Shown one piece after another: positions 1 to 8,285 of a stretch of DNA of 64,000 nt. The notes beneath the pieces are model-generated. The model had not been told where the DNA came from, ran no database searches, and saw only the letters and a list, made by a program, of their open reading frames with translations. This DNA comes from Immundisolibacter sp049322795 (GTDB taxonomy: Bacteria; Pseudomonadota; Gammaproteobacteria; Immundisolibacterales; Immundisolibacteraceae). The position numbers were made by a program, and so were the translations under genes. Every line of letters starts with the position of its first letter. Positions within the stretch are counted from its first letter, which is position 1. The DNA lies in contig JBMOQH010000017.1 in the NCBI GenBank assembly GCA_049322795.1, positions 12,345 to 76,344 on the forward strand. Direction: 5' to 3'.

Positions 1-1
1 T

Positions 2-457
2 CTGAGCACCGCCGAGTGGGACCGGGTGCTCGACATCAACGCGCGCGGCGTGTTCCTCGGCCTGCGCACGGTGGGCCGGAAAATGCGCGATCAGGGCCGC
101 GGCGGCAGCATCATCAACATCTCGTCGGTGTTCGGCATCGTCGGCGGGGCGATGGCGTCGGCCTACTGCGCCAGCAAGGGCGCGGTGCGCCTGCTGACCA
201 AAGCGGCGGCCGCGGACCTGACGCCGTTCAACATCCGCGTCAACTCCGTCCATCCTGGCCTGATCGACACGCCGATGCTGGACGGCCTGCTGGCGCGCGA
301 GGGCGAGGTCCGCGACCGCATGCTCGGCGTGCAGCTGCAGCGCCGCGCCGCCGACCCGGACGAGGTATCCAGCGCGGTGCTGTTCCTGGCGAGCGACGAG
401 TCGTCCTTCATGACCGGTTCGGAACTGGTGGTGGACGGCGGCTGGACCGCACGCTGA
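2..457 (+). CDS. SDR-family oxidoreductase, C-terminal part (5' end outside window)
   Basis: This is the last 151 codons of a short-chain dehydrogenase/reductase; the reading frame is already open at the left edge, so the N-terminal Rossmann glycine motif is missing. The active-site serine region (NISSVFG) is followed by the YCASK catalytic Tyr-x-x-x-Lys motif, and the C-terminus (ELVVDGGWTAR) is the usual SDR ending. Such enzymes interconvert alcohols and ketones with NAD(P)H; the substrate cannot be told. The CoA-transferase starts 17 bases downstream on the same strand, so the two are probably co-transcribed in acyl-CoA or aromatic catabolism (inference). Confidence 0.9.
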   Translation: MSTAEWDRVLDINARGVFLGLRTVGRKMRDQGRGGSIINISSVFGIVGGAMASAYCASKGAVRLLTKAAAADLTPFNIRVNSVHPGLIDTPMLDGLLAREGEVRDRMLGVQLQRRAADPDEVSSAVLFLASDESSFMTGSELVVDGGWTAR

Positions 458-474
458 CGCCGGCGCCAGCCGCC

Positions 475-1710
475 ATGACAGGCTCCAGGCACATCCTGGA
501 CGGCTACCGCGTGCTCGATTTCACGCAGGTGGTGGCCGGCCCCACGGTGACGCGTCTGATGGCCGAGATGGGCGCCGAGGTGATCAAGGTGGAGCTGGCG
601 CCGGGCGGCGACCTGGCGCGCCTGCTGCCCTTCATCCGCGACGGGCGCAGCGGCTACTTCGTGCAGCAGAACCGCGGCAAGCAGAGCCTGTGCGTGGACG
701 CCCGCAGCGCCGAGGGGCGGCAGATCCTGCGCGACCTGGCCGCCACGGTGGACGTGCTGGTGGAGAGCTTCGCGCCGGGCGCCATCGGCCGCCTGGGACT
801 CGACTGGGACACGGTGCACGGGCTGAACCCGCAGCTGGTGATGTGCTCGATCTCGGCCTTCGGGCAGACCGGACCGATGGCCGGCCTGCCGGGCTATGAC
901 TACATCGCCCAGGCCTACGCCGGCTTCACCGACCTGATCGGCGAGGAAGGCGGCTCGCCGTATTTTCCGCAGCTCGCCTTTGGCGATGCCGCCACCGGCG
1001 GCTTCGCGCTGGCGGCGGTGCTGGCCGCCCTGCTGCACCGCGAGCGCGGCGGGCCGGGTCAGTACCTCGACGTGAGCCTGCTCGACGTGTACCTGAACGG
1101 GCAGGAAATCGCCGTGCAGGCGGCCAGCCTCAGCGACGGTGCCGTGGTGCCCCGACGCACCGGCCGGCAACATTTCTCGGTCTGCCCGCTTGGCATCTTT
1201 CGCGGCGCGCAGGGCTATCTGGTCATCGTCGGGCTAGGCAAGCAGTGGGACCAGCTGTGCCGCGTGCTGGGCCGCCCGGAGCTGGCCGGCGACCCGCGCT
1301 ACGCGACCAATGCCGCGCGCGTGGAGCGCGTGGACGAGGTGACGGCACTGATCGAAACTTGGCTCGCGCGGGTCGGCGACGACGCCGAGGCCATCCGCCT
1401 GCTCGAAGCCGAGCGCGTGCCGGTGGCGCCGGTGCTGTCCGTGCCCGAGGTGATGCGCCTGCCGCAGGTGCAGGCGCGCGGCGCCGTGCGCACGGTGGTC
1501 GACCGCGCGCTCGGCGCGTTCGAGATTCCCGGCATGCCGCTGCGGTTTTCGGCCTTCGCCGAGCCGCTGGACCTCGACGCGCCCTTCCTTGGCGAGCACA
1601 ACGCGGCCGTGCTGCAGCGCCATCTGGGCTACGACGCGGCGCGCATCGCCGCCCTCGAAGCGGCCGGCGTGCTGCACCGCGAGACCTTGCCCCCGGGCCG
1701 GGTGGCCTGA
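475..1710 (+). CDS. CaiB/BaiF family (class III) CoA-transferase
   Basis: A 411-residue protein of the family III CoA-transferases, which move CoA between carboxylic acids through an aspartyl intermediate. It has the N-terminal signature LDFTQVVAGP, the NRGKQSL segment, and PGYDYIAQA, in which Asp142 matches the nucleophilic Asp of formyl-CoA transferase. Length is normal for the family (about 400). The ATG at 475 is chosen because the family signature begins about ten residues after it; the frame is open further upstream, but that part overlaps the SDR gene and does not look like protein. Probably an operon with the SDR upstream. Substrate unknown. Confidence 0.9.
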   Translation: MTGSRHILDGYRVLDFTQVVAGPTVTRLMAEMGAEVIKVELAPGGDLARLLPFIRDGRSGYFVQQNRGKQSLCVDARSAEGRQILRDLAATVDVLVESFAPGAIGRLGLDWDTVHGLNPQLVMCSISAFGQTGPMAGLPGYDYIAQAYAGFTDLIGEEGGSPYFPQLAFGDAATGGFALAAVLAALLHRERGGPGQYLDVSLLDVYLNGQEIAVQAASLSDGAVVPRRTGRQHFSVCPLGIFRGAQGYLVIVGLGKQWDQLCRVLGRPELAGDPRYATNAARVERVDEVTALIETWLARVGDDAEAIRLLEAERVPVAPVLSVPEVMRLPQVQARGAVRTVVDRALGAFEIPGMPLRFSAFAEPLDLDAPFLGEHNAAVLQRHLGYDAARIAALEAAGVLHRETLPPGRVA

Positions 1711-1726
1711 GGTCGATCAGCAGGCG

Positions 1727-1788
1727 GTCGAGAAGGGGCTCTCCCGCCCTTTCTCAACCCGACGCATAGCGGGTCATGCCCGTGGCCG
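1727..1788 (+). repeat. Two-hairpin intergenic repeat, copy A
   Basis: The first hairpin has a left arm GAGAAGGGG and a right arm CCCTTTCTC (1730-1755). After a short AACCCG link comes a second, weaker hairpin around GCGGGTCATGCCCG. The same arrangement and much of the same sequence recur at 26434-26497 (inverted) and 39975-40039. This copy lies between the convergent CoA-transferase and MBL genes, and its right end overlaps the last codons and stop of the MBL gene. It may act as a bidirectional terminator or be a REP-like element (inference). Confidence 0.6.
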
Positions 1789-2985
1789 GCCGACGCCGAT
1801 GGTGGCCAGATCGTGCCCCGGCACCACCCGACCGGAGTAATGGCGGCCCGCCACGCCGAGGCGATCGTCGCTCAGGTTGTGCGGGATCACGTGGCTCAAC
1901 ACCAGCGTCTTGGCGCCCGCGCGCTCGGCCACGCGGCCAGCGTCCTCGATGGACGTGTGCGCCATCAACAGGTGGTTCTTGAGCGCCTCGGTCGCCTCGT
2001 CGAGCGGCGGCGGAAACAGGCGGTCCACCCACGCGGCGTCGATCACCTCGTGGACCAGCACGTCCGCATCGCGGGCCAGGCGCACCAGGTTCTGGCACGG
2101 CGCCGTGTCACCCGAGAACACCACCGAGCCCTGCTCGCTGTCGAAGCGAAACGCGAACGACGGAAACACCGGCGCGTGCGCCACCAGCGTGGCGGTCACC
2201 CGCACGTGCTTGTCCGCCCACACTTCGAACGGCGCCATGTCCGGCGCCGGCGTCTGGTTGGGACTAACGAAGCCCGGAATCGTCGGCAGCGCGATGTCCT
2301 GCACCCGCACCAGGCTGCGCAGATCCGGCCACAGGTAATCCCGGATGCGGTCGTTCAAATCGGTGGCGAACGCCCGAAAGATGCCGTCCGTCATCTGCAC
2401 GGTGCCGGGCGTAGGAGCCTCCGGGAACACCGCCGGTGGCTCCGGGCGCGGGCGACCCGGAACCTGAAACACCGGCGGCAGCTCGCCACGCGGCCCGGGG
2501 CCGAGCACGGCGAACGGCTCGCGGCGGCCGAGGCCCGCCGTCCACCCTTGCAGCAGGAGGTTGTTGTAATCCACCACGTGATCCGAGTGCAGGTGCGTGA
2601 TGAACAGCGCCCGCAGCGGCTCGAGCAGCGCGAACGCCTGCGGCTGCGCCACCCCGCGCATCAGCGCCCGCGCCAGCTGGCCGGCCGCGCCGTCGCCGCA
2701 ATCGACCATGTAGGTGACATCGCGCACCTGCACGGCGGATGCGATTCCGCGCCGGCTGCTGCCCGGAAACCAGGCCGGCCCGCCGGCCGTGCCGAGCAGG
2801 ATCAACCGCGTGTCGAAACGCGCGGCGTCATCGTCGTTCGTTCGGCCGGGGTTGTCAGCCGCCGCCACCACCGGCGCCCCACCCAGCATCAGCGACATCG
2901 CCGCCAGACTGGCGCCCGCCCCGGCCTTCAACAACCCACGGCGCGACAGCGCGAGCCGCACCGCGTGACCCACTTCCTGGCACAT
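1774..2985 (-). CDS. Tat-exported MBL-fold metallo-hydrolase (RNase Z/arylsulfatase-like)
   Basis: A 403-residue protein with a Tat signal: SRRGLLKAG (twin Arg at 15-16), a hydrophobic stretch, and a likely AxA cleavage site near residue 43. The zinc motif HLHSDH (131-136) is followed later by FSGDT, LVHE and LSH, the arrangement of RNase Z/AtsA-type metallo-beta-lactamase-fold enzymes. A periplasmic hydrolase of an ester, sulfate or phosphate is likely, since RNA processing makes no sense after Tat export. Substrate unknown. It is transcribed toward the CoA-transferase, and its 3' end runs into a repeat copy. glmS ends 150 bases upstream on the same strand. Confidence 0.85.
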   Translation of the reverse strand: MCQEVGHAVRLALSRRGLLKAGAGASLAAMSLMLGGAPVVAAADNPGRTNDDDAARFDTRLILLGTAGGPAWFPGSSRRGIASAVQVRDVTYMVDCGDGAAGQLARALMRGVAQPQAFALLEPLRALFITHLHSDHVVDYNNLLLQGWTAGLGRREPFAVLGPGPRGELPPVFQVPGRPRPEPPAVFPEAPTPGTVQMTDGIFRAFATDLNDRIRDYLWPDLRSLVRVQDIALPTIPGFVSPNQTPAPDMAPFEVWADKHVRVTATLVAHAPVFPSFAFRFDSEQGSVVFSGDTAPCQNLVRLARDADVLVHEVIDAAWVDRLFPPPLDEATEALKNHLLMAHTSIEDAGRVAERAGAKTLVLSHVIPHNLSDDRLGVAGRHYSGRVVPGHDLATIGVGRPRA

Positions 2986-3115
2986 GGCTCCCCCTCGGTT
3001 TTGCTTTATTGCGCGGCTCGGGAGCGAGACGAATAGTCGTCATCACCCCGCCATACCGCGAGGGTCGGGAAGGCATGAGTGGCGACTCAATGCGCCGCCA
3101 TGGCCGACGCGCCCC

Positions 3116-3135
3116 GGCGCCCGTCTTCGGGCGCC
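3116..3135 (-). terminator. GC hairpin just after glmS
   Basis: A perfect 8-bp stem (GGCGCCCG / CGGGCGCC) with a 4-base loop directly abuts the glmS stop codon. No clear T-run follows, so intrinsic termination is uncertain. It is well placed to end the atp-glmU-glmS transcript. Confidence 0.4.
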
Positions 3136-4968
3136 CTACTCCACCGTAACCGATTTGGCGAGATTGCGCGGCTGGTCGACGTCTGTGCCGCGGATCACCG
3201 CCACGTGGTAGGCCAGCAGCTGCAGCGGCACGGTGAACAGCACCGGCGCGAGATGCCGGATGCCGTCGGTCGGCACGTTCACCAGCGCCACGCTGCCGCC
3301 GTCGAGGCCGGCCTGTTCGTCCGCGAACACCAGCAGGCGGCCGCCACGGGCGCGGACTTCCTCCATGTTGGACTTGAGCTTTTCGAGCAGCGGGTCGTTC
3401 GGCGCCACCGCCACCACGGGCATGTCGGCGTCGACCAGTGCCAGCGGGCCGTGCTTGAGCTCGCCGGCGGCGTAGGCCTCGGCGTGGATATAGGAGATTT
3501 CCTTCAGTTTCAGCGCGCCTTCGAGCGCCACCGGAAACTGCACGCCGCGACCCAGAAACAGCGCGTGGTGCTTGTCCGAAAAACCGGTCGCAATGCCCGC
3601 GATGGGCTCGTCGAGCACCAGCGTGCCCTGCACCGCAGCCGGCAGGCGCCGCAGCTCGTCGACCAGTTCGGCTTCCGCCGCCACATCCAGCCGATGCCGA
3701 CGCCCGAGCGCGATCACCAGCAACATCAGCGCCGTGAGCTGGGTGGTGAAGGCCTTGGTGGAGGCGACGCCGATCTCCGGCCCGGCGTGGGTCATCAGCT
3801 TCAGGTCCGCCTCGCGCGTGAGCGAGCTTTCCGGCACGTTGCAGATGGCGAGGGTGTGCGCGTAGCCGCGCCGGCGCGCCTCGCGCAGCGCCTCCAGCGT
3901 GTCGGCCGTCTCGCCGGACTGCGAGATCGCCACCAGCAGCGCATCGGCCGGCACCACGCTGTCGCGATAACGGAACTCGGATGCGATCTCCACCTGGCAC
4001 GGAACGCCCGCCAGCGCCTCGAACCAGTAGCGCGCCACGCAGCCGGCGTGAAAACTCGTGCCGCAGGCGACGATGCGCACGTCCCGCACGCGGTCGAAAA
4101 TCGCCGTCGCCTGCGTGCCGAAGGCGGCTTCGAGCACGCGGCTCTCGCCGAGGCGGCCGTCGAGGGTGTCCGCGATCGCCTGCGGCTGCTCGAAGATTTC
4201 CTTCTGCATGTAGTGCCGATAGGCGCCGCGCTCGGTGGCGGCAGCGCTCAGGCTGCTGCGCTGCAGCGGCCGCGCCACCGCCGCGCCGCTGGCGTCGACG
4301 ATGCGCAGCGCGCCGATGCCGACCTCGGCCACGTCGCCGTCGTGCAGGAACACCATGTCCTGCGTGAAGGGCACCAGCGCGGCGGCGTCCGACGCGAGGT
4401 ACACCGCATCCGGCGCCACGCCGATCACCAGCGGGCTGCCGCGACGCGCGGCGAGCAGCCGGTTCGGCTCCGCCCCCGACAGCACGCCGATGGCGAACGC
4501 CCCTTCGAGGTCCGCCGCTGCGGCGCGCACGGCGTCGAACAGGTCGGCCCCCTGGTCGAGGTGATGGCGAATCTGATGCCCGATGACTTCGGTGTCGGTC
4601 TGCGAGCTGAACTCGAAGCCCTGCGCCCGCTGCGCCTCGCGCAGCGCGTGGTGGTTCTCGATGATGCCGTTGTGCACCACCGCGAGTTCGCCGCGCGAGA
4701 TGTGCGGGTGGGCGTTGGCCTCGCTCGGCGCGCCGTGCGTGGCCCAGCGCGTGTGGCCGATGCCGGCGTGGCTGGTGACGGGCTCGGCGGCCAGCCGGCG
4801 GCTGAGTTCGATCACCTTTCCGAGCGCCCGCACGCGGTGCAGACGGCCATCGTCCCGGCGCACGGCAATGCCGGCCGAGTCGTAGCCGCGATACTCGAGC
4901 CGACGCAGGCCCTCCAGCAGGTCCGGCACGATGTCGTGCCCGGCAATTCCGCAAACGATGCCGCACAT
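3136..4968 (-). CDS. glmS: Glutamine-fructose-6-phosphate aminotransferase (isomerizing)
   Basis: GlmS makes glucosamine-6-phosphate from fructose-6-phosphate and glutamine, the first committed step to UDP-GlcNAc for peptidoglycan and LPS. It has 610 residues (E. coli has 609). It starts MCGIVCGIAG, so Cys2 becomes the N-terminal glutaminase nucleophile; two SIS sugar-isomerase domains follow (CGTSFHAG and STKAFTTQ regions) and the C-terminus is the canonical KSVTVE. The start lies 3 bases after the glmU stop, so translation is probably coupled. I see no glmS ribozyme, which is expected outside Firmicutes. Confidence 0.98.
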   Translation of the reverse strand: MCGIVCGIAGHDIVPDLLEGLRRLEYRGYDSAGIAVRRDDGRLHRVRALGKVIELSRRLAAEPVTSHAGIGHTRWATHGAPSEANAHPHISRGELAVVHNGIIENHHALREAQRAQGFEFSSQTDTEVIGHQIRHHLDQGADLFDAVRAAAADLEGAFAIGVLSGAEPNRLLAARRGSPLVIGVAPDAVYLASDAAALVPFTQDMVFLHDGDVAEVGIGALRIVDASGAAVARPLQRSSLSAAATERGAYRHYMQKEIFEQPQAIADTLDGRLGESRVLEAAFGTQATAIFDRVRDVRIVACGTSFHAGCVARYWFEALAGVPCQVEIASEFRYRDSVVPADALLVAISQSGETADTLEALREARRRGYAHTLAICNVPESSLTREADLKLMTHAGPEIGVASTKAFTTQLTALMLLVIALGRRHRLDVAAEAELVDELRRLPAAVQGTLVLDEPIAGIATGFSDKHHALFLGRGVQFPVALEGALKLKEISYIHAEAYAAGELKHGPLALVDADMPVVAVAPNDPLLEKLKSNMEEVRARGGRLLVFADEQAGLDGGSVALVNVPTDGIRHLAPVLFTVPLQLLAYHVAVIRGTDVDQPRNLAKSVTVE

Positions 4969-4971
4969 GAC

Positions 4972-6363
4972 TCAGGGCCCGGTTTTCTTGCGCGGCCGTT
5001 GCCAGCCGGGAATGGATTTTTGCGGCGCGCGCGTCAGCGTGAGGCCGCCCGCCGGCGCCTCGCGGCTGATCACCGAACCCGCACCGATGGTGGCCCCTTC
5101 GCCGATGGTGACGGGCGCCACCAGCGCGCTGTTCGAGCCGATGAAGGCGTCCGCGCCGATGACCGTGCGGTGCTTGTTGGCGCCGTCGTAGTTGCAGGTA
5201 ATGGTGCCGGCGCCGACGTTGACCCGCTCGCCGATGTCGGCATCGCCCACGTAGCTCAGGTGATTGGCCTTGGCACCCGCGGCGAGGCGGCTGTTCTTGA
5301 GCTCGACGAAATTGCCGACGTGCACGTCCCGCGCCAGCTCCGTGCCCGGCCGCAGGCGCGCGTACGGGCCGACCACAGCATGGGGTCCGATGCGTGCGCC
5401 GTCGACCAGGCTGAACGGTTCGATGCGCGCACCGGCTTCGACCACGGCGTCGCGCAGGATGCAGTGCGCGCCGACGCGCACGCCATCGCCGAGCTCGACG
5501 CGGCCTTCGAGGATGACGCCCACGTCGATTTCGACGTCCTTGCCGACGCTGACCTCGCCCCGCACGTCGAGGCGCTGCGGATCGCGCAGCATCACGCCGT
5601 CCGCCAGCAGGCGCTGCGCCTGCCGGCGCTGGAACTCGCGCTCGCACAGCGCCAGTTGCGCCCGGTCGTTGATGCCCATGATCTCGGCCTCGCCGGCGGC
5701 CGGCACGCCCACCACGGGCACGCCGTCGGCCACCGCCATGGCCACGATATCGGTCAGATACAGCTCGCCTTGCGCGTTGTGGGCATCGAGGCGGCCCAGC
5801 CACCCCGCCAGCCGCCCGGCCGGGATCAGCAGCGTGCCGGTGTTGATCTCGCGCACGGCCAGCTGCCCGGGGTCGGCGTCGCGCTGCTCGACGATGCCGC
5901 GCACGGCGCCCCCGGCATCGCGCAGGATGCGCCCGTAGCCGGTCGGGTCGTCGACGATGGCGGTGAGGATTGCGAGGGACTCGGCCGGACTCGCCAGCAG
6001 GGCCTGCAGGGTCTCAGGTCGCAGCAGCGGCACGTCCCCGCACAGCACCAGCAGGCGCCCGACGGGCTCGACATGCGCCAGCGCGGCGGCGACCGCGTCC
6101 CCGGTGCCGCGCTGATGGACCTGATGCGCCCAATGGCAGTCGACATCCGCCAGCGCCGCCCGCAGGCGCTCGCCGCCGTGGCCGTACACCACCACCGGCC
6201 GGGAGGCGCTGGCGGCGCCCTTCAGCAGCTGGCCGGCCGTCGCCAGCACGTGGCTGATCAGCGGACGATCGCCCAGCGGCTGCAGCACCTTGGGCAGGGA
6301 CGAGCGCATGCGCTTGCCCTGCCCGGCGGCGAGAATGACGACTTGCAGGGGCGGCGCACTCAT
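4972..6363 (-). CDS. glmU: Bifunctional GlcNAc-1-P uridyltransferase / GlcN-1-P acetyltransferase
   Basis: GlmU acetylates glucosamine-1-phosphate and then transfers UMP from UTP, giving UDP-GlcNAc. The 463-residue product begins MSAPPLQVVILAAGQGKRM, containing the pyrophosphorylase signature, with SSLPK following. The C-terminal half is a left-handed beta-helix of hexapeptide repeats (GARIGPHAVVGPYARLRPG). The frame is open about 100 codons further upstream, but that region overlaps atpC antiphase and is not GlmU-like, so the ATG at 6363 is taken. It lies 49 bases after atpC, the atp-glmU-glmS order common in gammaproteobacteria. Confidence 0.97.
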   Translation of the reverse strand: MSAPPLQVVILAAGQGKRMRSSLPKVLQPLGDRPLISHVLATAGQLLKGAASASRPVVVYGHGGERLRAALADVDCHWAHQVHQRGTGDAVAAALAHVEPVGRLLVLCGDVPLLRPETLQALLASPAESLAILTAIVDDPTGYGRILRDAGGAVRGIVEQRDADPGQLAVREINTGTLLIPAGRLAGWLGRLDAHNAQGELYLTDIVAMAVADGVPVVGVPAAGEAEIMGINDRAQLALCEREFQRRQAQRLLADGVMLRDPQRLDVRGEVSVGKDVEIDVGVILEGRVELGDGVRVGAHCILRDAVVEAGARIEPFSLVDGARIGPHAVVGPYARLRPGTELARDVHVGNFVELKNSRLAAGAKANHLSYVGDADIGERVNVGAGTITCNYDGANKHRTVIGADAFIGSNSALVAPVTIGEGATIGAGSVISREAPAGGLTLTRAPQKSIPGWQRPRKKTGP

Positions 6364-6412
6364 CGTGTGGACTTTATGCCACCACCACGCCGCCGCAGGG
6401 GCGCCGGGCGGG

Positions 6413-6844
6413 TCAGCGCCCGGTCTGGCGCCGCAGGCGCTGGATGGCGGCCAGCTGCGCCATGGCCTCGGCCAGCTCGGCGCTGGCGGTGGCGTACTCG
6501 AAATCGCCGGTGCGGTTTTCCATCGCCGCCTCGGCACGCTGCTTGGCTTCGAGCGCCGCCACCTCGTCGAGGTCGTGCGCGCGCACGGCCGTGTCGGCCA
6601 GCACGGTGACGGCGCCCGGCTGCACCTCGAGCAGGCCGCCAGCCACGAACACCATCTCCTCGCCCCCATCCGGCCGCTCGATGCGCACCGTGCCGGGCTT
6701 GATGCGCGTGATCAGCGGCGTGTGGCGCGGCAGGATGCCGAGTTCGCCGGCCTCGCCGGGCAGGGCGACGAACTTCGCCTCGCCCGAGAAGATGGACGCC
6801 TCGGCCGACACGACGTCGACCCGCATGGTGGCGTTGCTTGCCAT
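6413..6844 (-). CDS. atpC: ATP synthase F1 epsilon subunit
   Basis: A 143-residue epsilon subunit of the F1 central stalk, which couples rotor and catalytic head and can inhibit hydrolysis. It shows the N-terminal beta-sandwich with GELGILPRHTPLIT, followed by an alpha-helical C-terminal domain rich in Ala and Glu. The start has a GGGGA ribosome-binding site six bases upstream, in the 12-base gap after atpD. Last of the atp genes. Confidence 0.97.
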   Translation of the reverse strand: MASNATMRVDVVSAEASIFSGEAKFVALPGEAGELGILPRHTPLITRIKPGTVRIERPDGGEEMVFVAGGLLEVQPGAVTVLADTAVRAHDLDEVAALEAKQRAEAAMENRTGDFEYATASAELAEAMAQLAAIQRLRRQTGR

Positions 6845-6856
6845 GTCGGTCCCCGC

Positions 6857-8257
6857 TTATTGCAGCTTCTTGGCTTTCTCGAACGCTTCGTCGATGGTGC
6901 CGACCATGTAGAAGGCCTGCTCGGGCAGCTGGTCGCACTCGCCGTTGACGATCATCTTGAAGCCGCGGATGGTTTCCGACAGCGGCACGTACTTGCCCGG
7001 CGAGCCGGTGAACACCTCGGCCACGTGGAACGGCTGCGACAGGAAGCGCTGAATCTTGCGCGCCCGGGCCACGGCCAGCTTGTCCTCCGGCGACAGCTCG
7101 TCCATGCCCAGGATGGCGATGATGTCGCGCAGTTCCTTGTAGCGCTGCAGGGTGGCCTGCACGGCGCGGGTGGTGCTGTAGTGCTCGTCGCCAACCACGT
7201 TCGGGTCCACCTGACGGCTGGTGGAATCGAGCGGATCGACCGCCGGGTAGATACCCAGCGCCGCGATGTCGCGCGACAGCACGACGGTGGCGTCCAGGTG
7301 CGCAAAGGTGGTGGCGGGCGACGGGTCGGTCAGATCGTCCGCCGGCACGTACACGGCCTGGATGGAGGTGATCGAGCCGACCTTGGTGGAGGTGATGCGC
7401 TCCTGCAGGCGGCCCATCTCCTCGGCCAGCGTCGGCTGGTAGCCCACGGCGGACGGCATGCGGCCGAGCAACGCCGACACTTCGGTACCGGCCAGGGTGT
7501 AGCGGTAGATGTTGTCGACGAAGAACAGCACGTCGCGGCCCTCGTCGCGGAACGACTCGGCGATGGTCAGACCCGTCAGCGCCACGCGCAGGCGATTGCC
7601 CGGCGGCTCGTTCATCTGGCCGTAGACCATCGACACCTTGGACTCGCCCAGGTTCTCGAGGTTGACGACGCCGGACTCGGCCATCTCGTGATAGAAGTCG
7701 TTGCCCTCGCGGGTACGCTCGCCCACGCCGGCGAACACCGACAGGCCCGAGTGCGCCTTGGCGATGTTGTTGATCAGCTCCATCATGTTGACGGTCTTGC
7801 CGACGCCGGCGCCACCGAACAGACCCACCTTGCCGCCCTTGGCGAACGGGCAGATGAGGTCGATGACCTTGATGCCGGTTTCGAGCAGCTCCTGCGACGG
7901 CGACAGCTCGTCGTAGGTCGGCGCCTTGCGGTGGATCGCCGCCGTGCTGGTCTTGTCGACCGGGCCGCGCTCGTCGATCGGCCGTCCCAGCACGTCCATG
8001 ATGCGGCCGAGCGTGGCCTGGCCCACCGGCACGGTGATCGGCCGGCCGGTATCGGTCACGGTCAGGCCGCGGCGCAGGCCGTCGGTGGAACCGAGCGCGA
8101 TGGCGCGCACCACGCCGTCGCCGAGCTGCTGCTGCACCTCGAGCGTCAGGTCGGCGCCTTCCATGGTCAGCGCGTCGTAAACCTTGGGCAGCTGCCCGCG
8201 CGGGAACTCGACGTCCACGACGGCGCCGATGCACTGAACGATCTTGCCTTCTGTCAT
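6857..8257 (-). CDS. atpD: ATP synthase F1 beta subunit (catalytic)
   Basis: The catalytic subunit of F1, 466 residues, one of three alpha-beta pairs that make ATP. The Walker A motif GGAGVGKT is at 148-155; the Walker B region (DVLFFVDNIYR) and the ATPase signature PAVDPLDSTSR follow. An AGGA ribosome-binding site lies seven bases before the ATG. It sits 28 bases after atpG in the operon. Confidence 0.98.
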   Translation of the reverse strand: MTEGKIVQCIGAVVDVEFPRGQLPKVYDALTMEGADLTLEVQQQLGDGVVRAIALGSTDGLRRGLTVTDTGRPITVPVGQATLGRIMDVLGRPIDERGPVDKTSTAAIHRKAPTYDELSPSQELLETGIKVIDLICPFAKGGKVGLFGGAGVGKTVNMMELINNIAKAHSGLSVFAGVGERTREGNDFYHEMAESGVVNLENLGESKVSMVYGQMNEPPGNRLRVALTGLTIAESFRDEGRDVLFFVDNIYRYTLAGTEVSALLGRMPSAVGYQPTLAEEMGRLQERITSTKVGSITSIQAVYVPADDLTDPSPATTFAHLDATVVLSRDIAALGIYPAVDPLDSTSRQVDPNVVGDEHYSTTRAVQATLQRYKELRDIIAILGMDELSPEDKLAVARARKIQRFLSQPFHVAEVFTGSPGKYVPLSETIRGFKMIVNGECDQLPEQAFYMVGTIDEAFEKAKKLQ

Positions 8258-8285
8258 TGTCCGATCCTAGGGAGAATCCGTTGCG

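Noticed and set aside
3136..3400. glmS ribozyme or riboswitch
   Set aside because: Glucosamine ribozymes lie in the 5' leader of Firmicutes glmS; here the 5' side is the glmU stop only 3 bases away.
2855..5803. A 980-codon minus-strand frame spanning glmU, glmS and the MBL gene
   Set aside because: Arg/Ala/Gly-rich out-of-frame product running across three well-supported genes.
3079..6609. A very long plus-strand open frame opposite glmS and glmU (over 1100 codons)
   Set aside because: It mirrors the codon structure of two certain genes; high GC removes stop codons on the opposite strand. No domain or start signal.
6364..6669. N-terminal extension of glmU by 102 codons
   Set aside because: Overlaps atpC in another frame and does not resemble GlmU; the family N-terminus starts at 6363.
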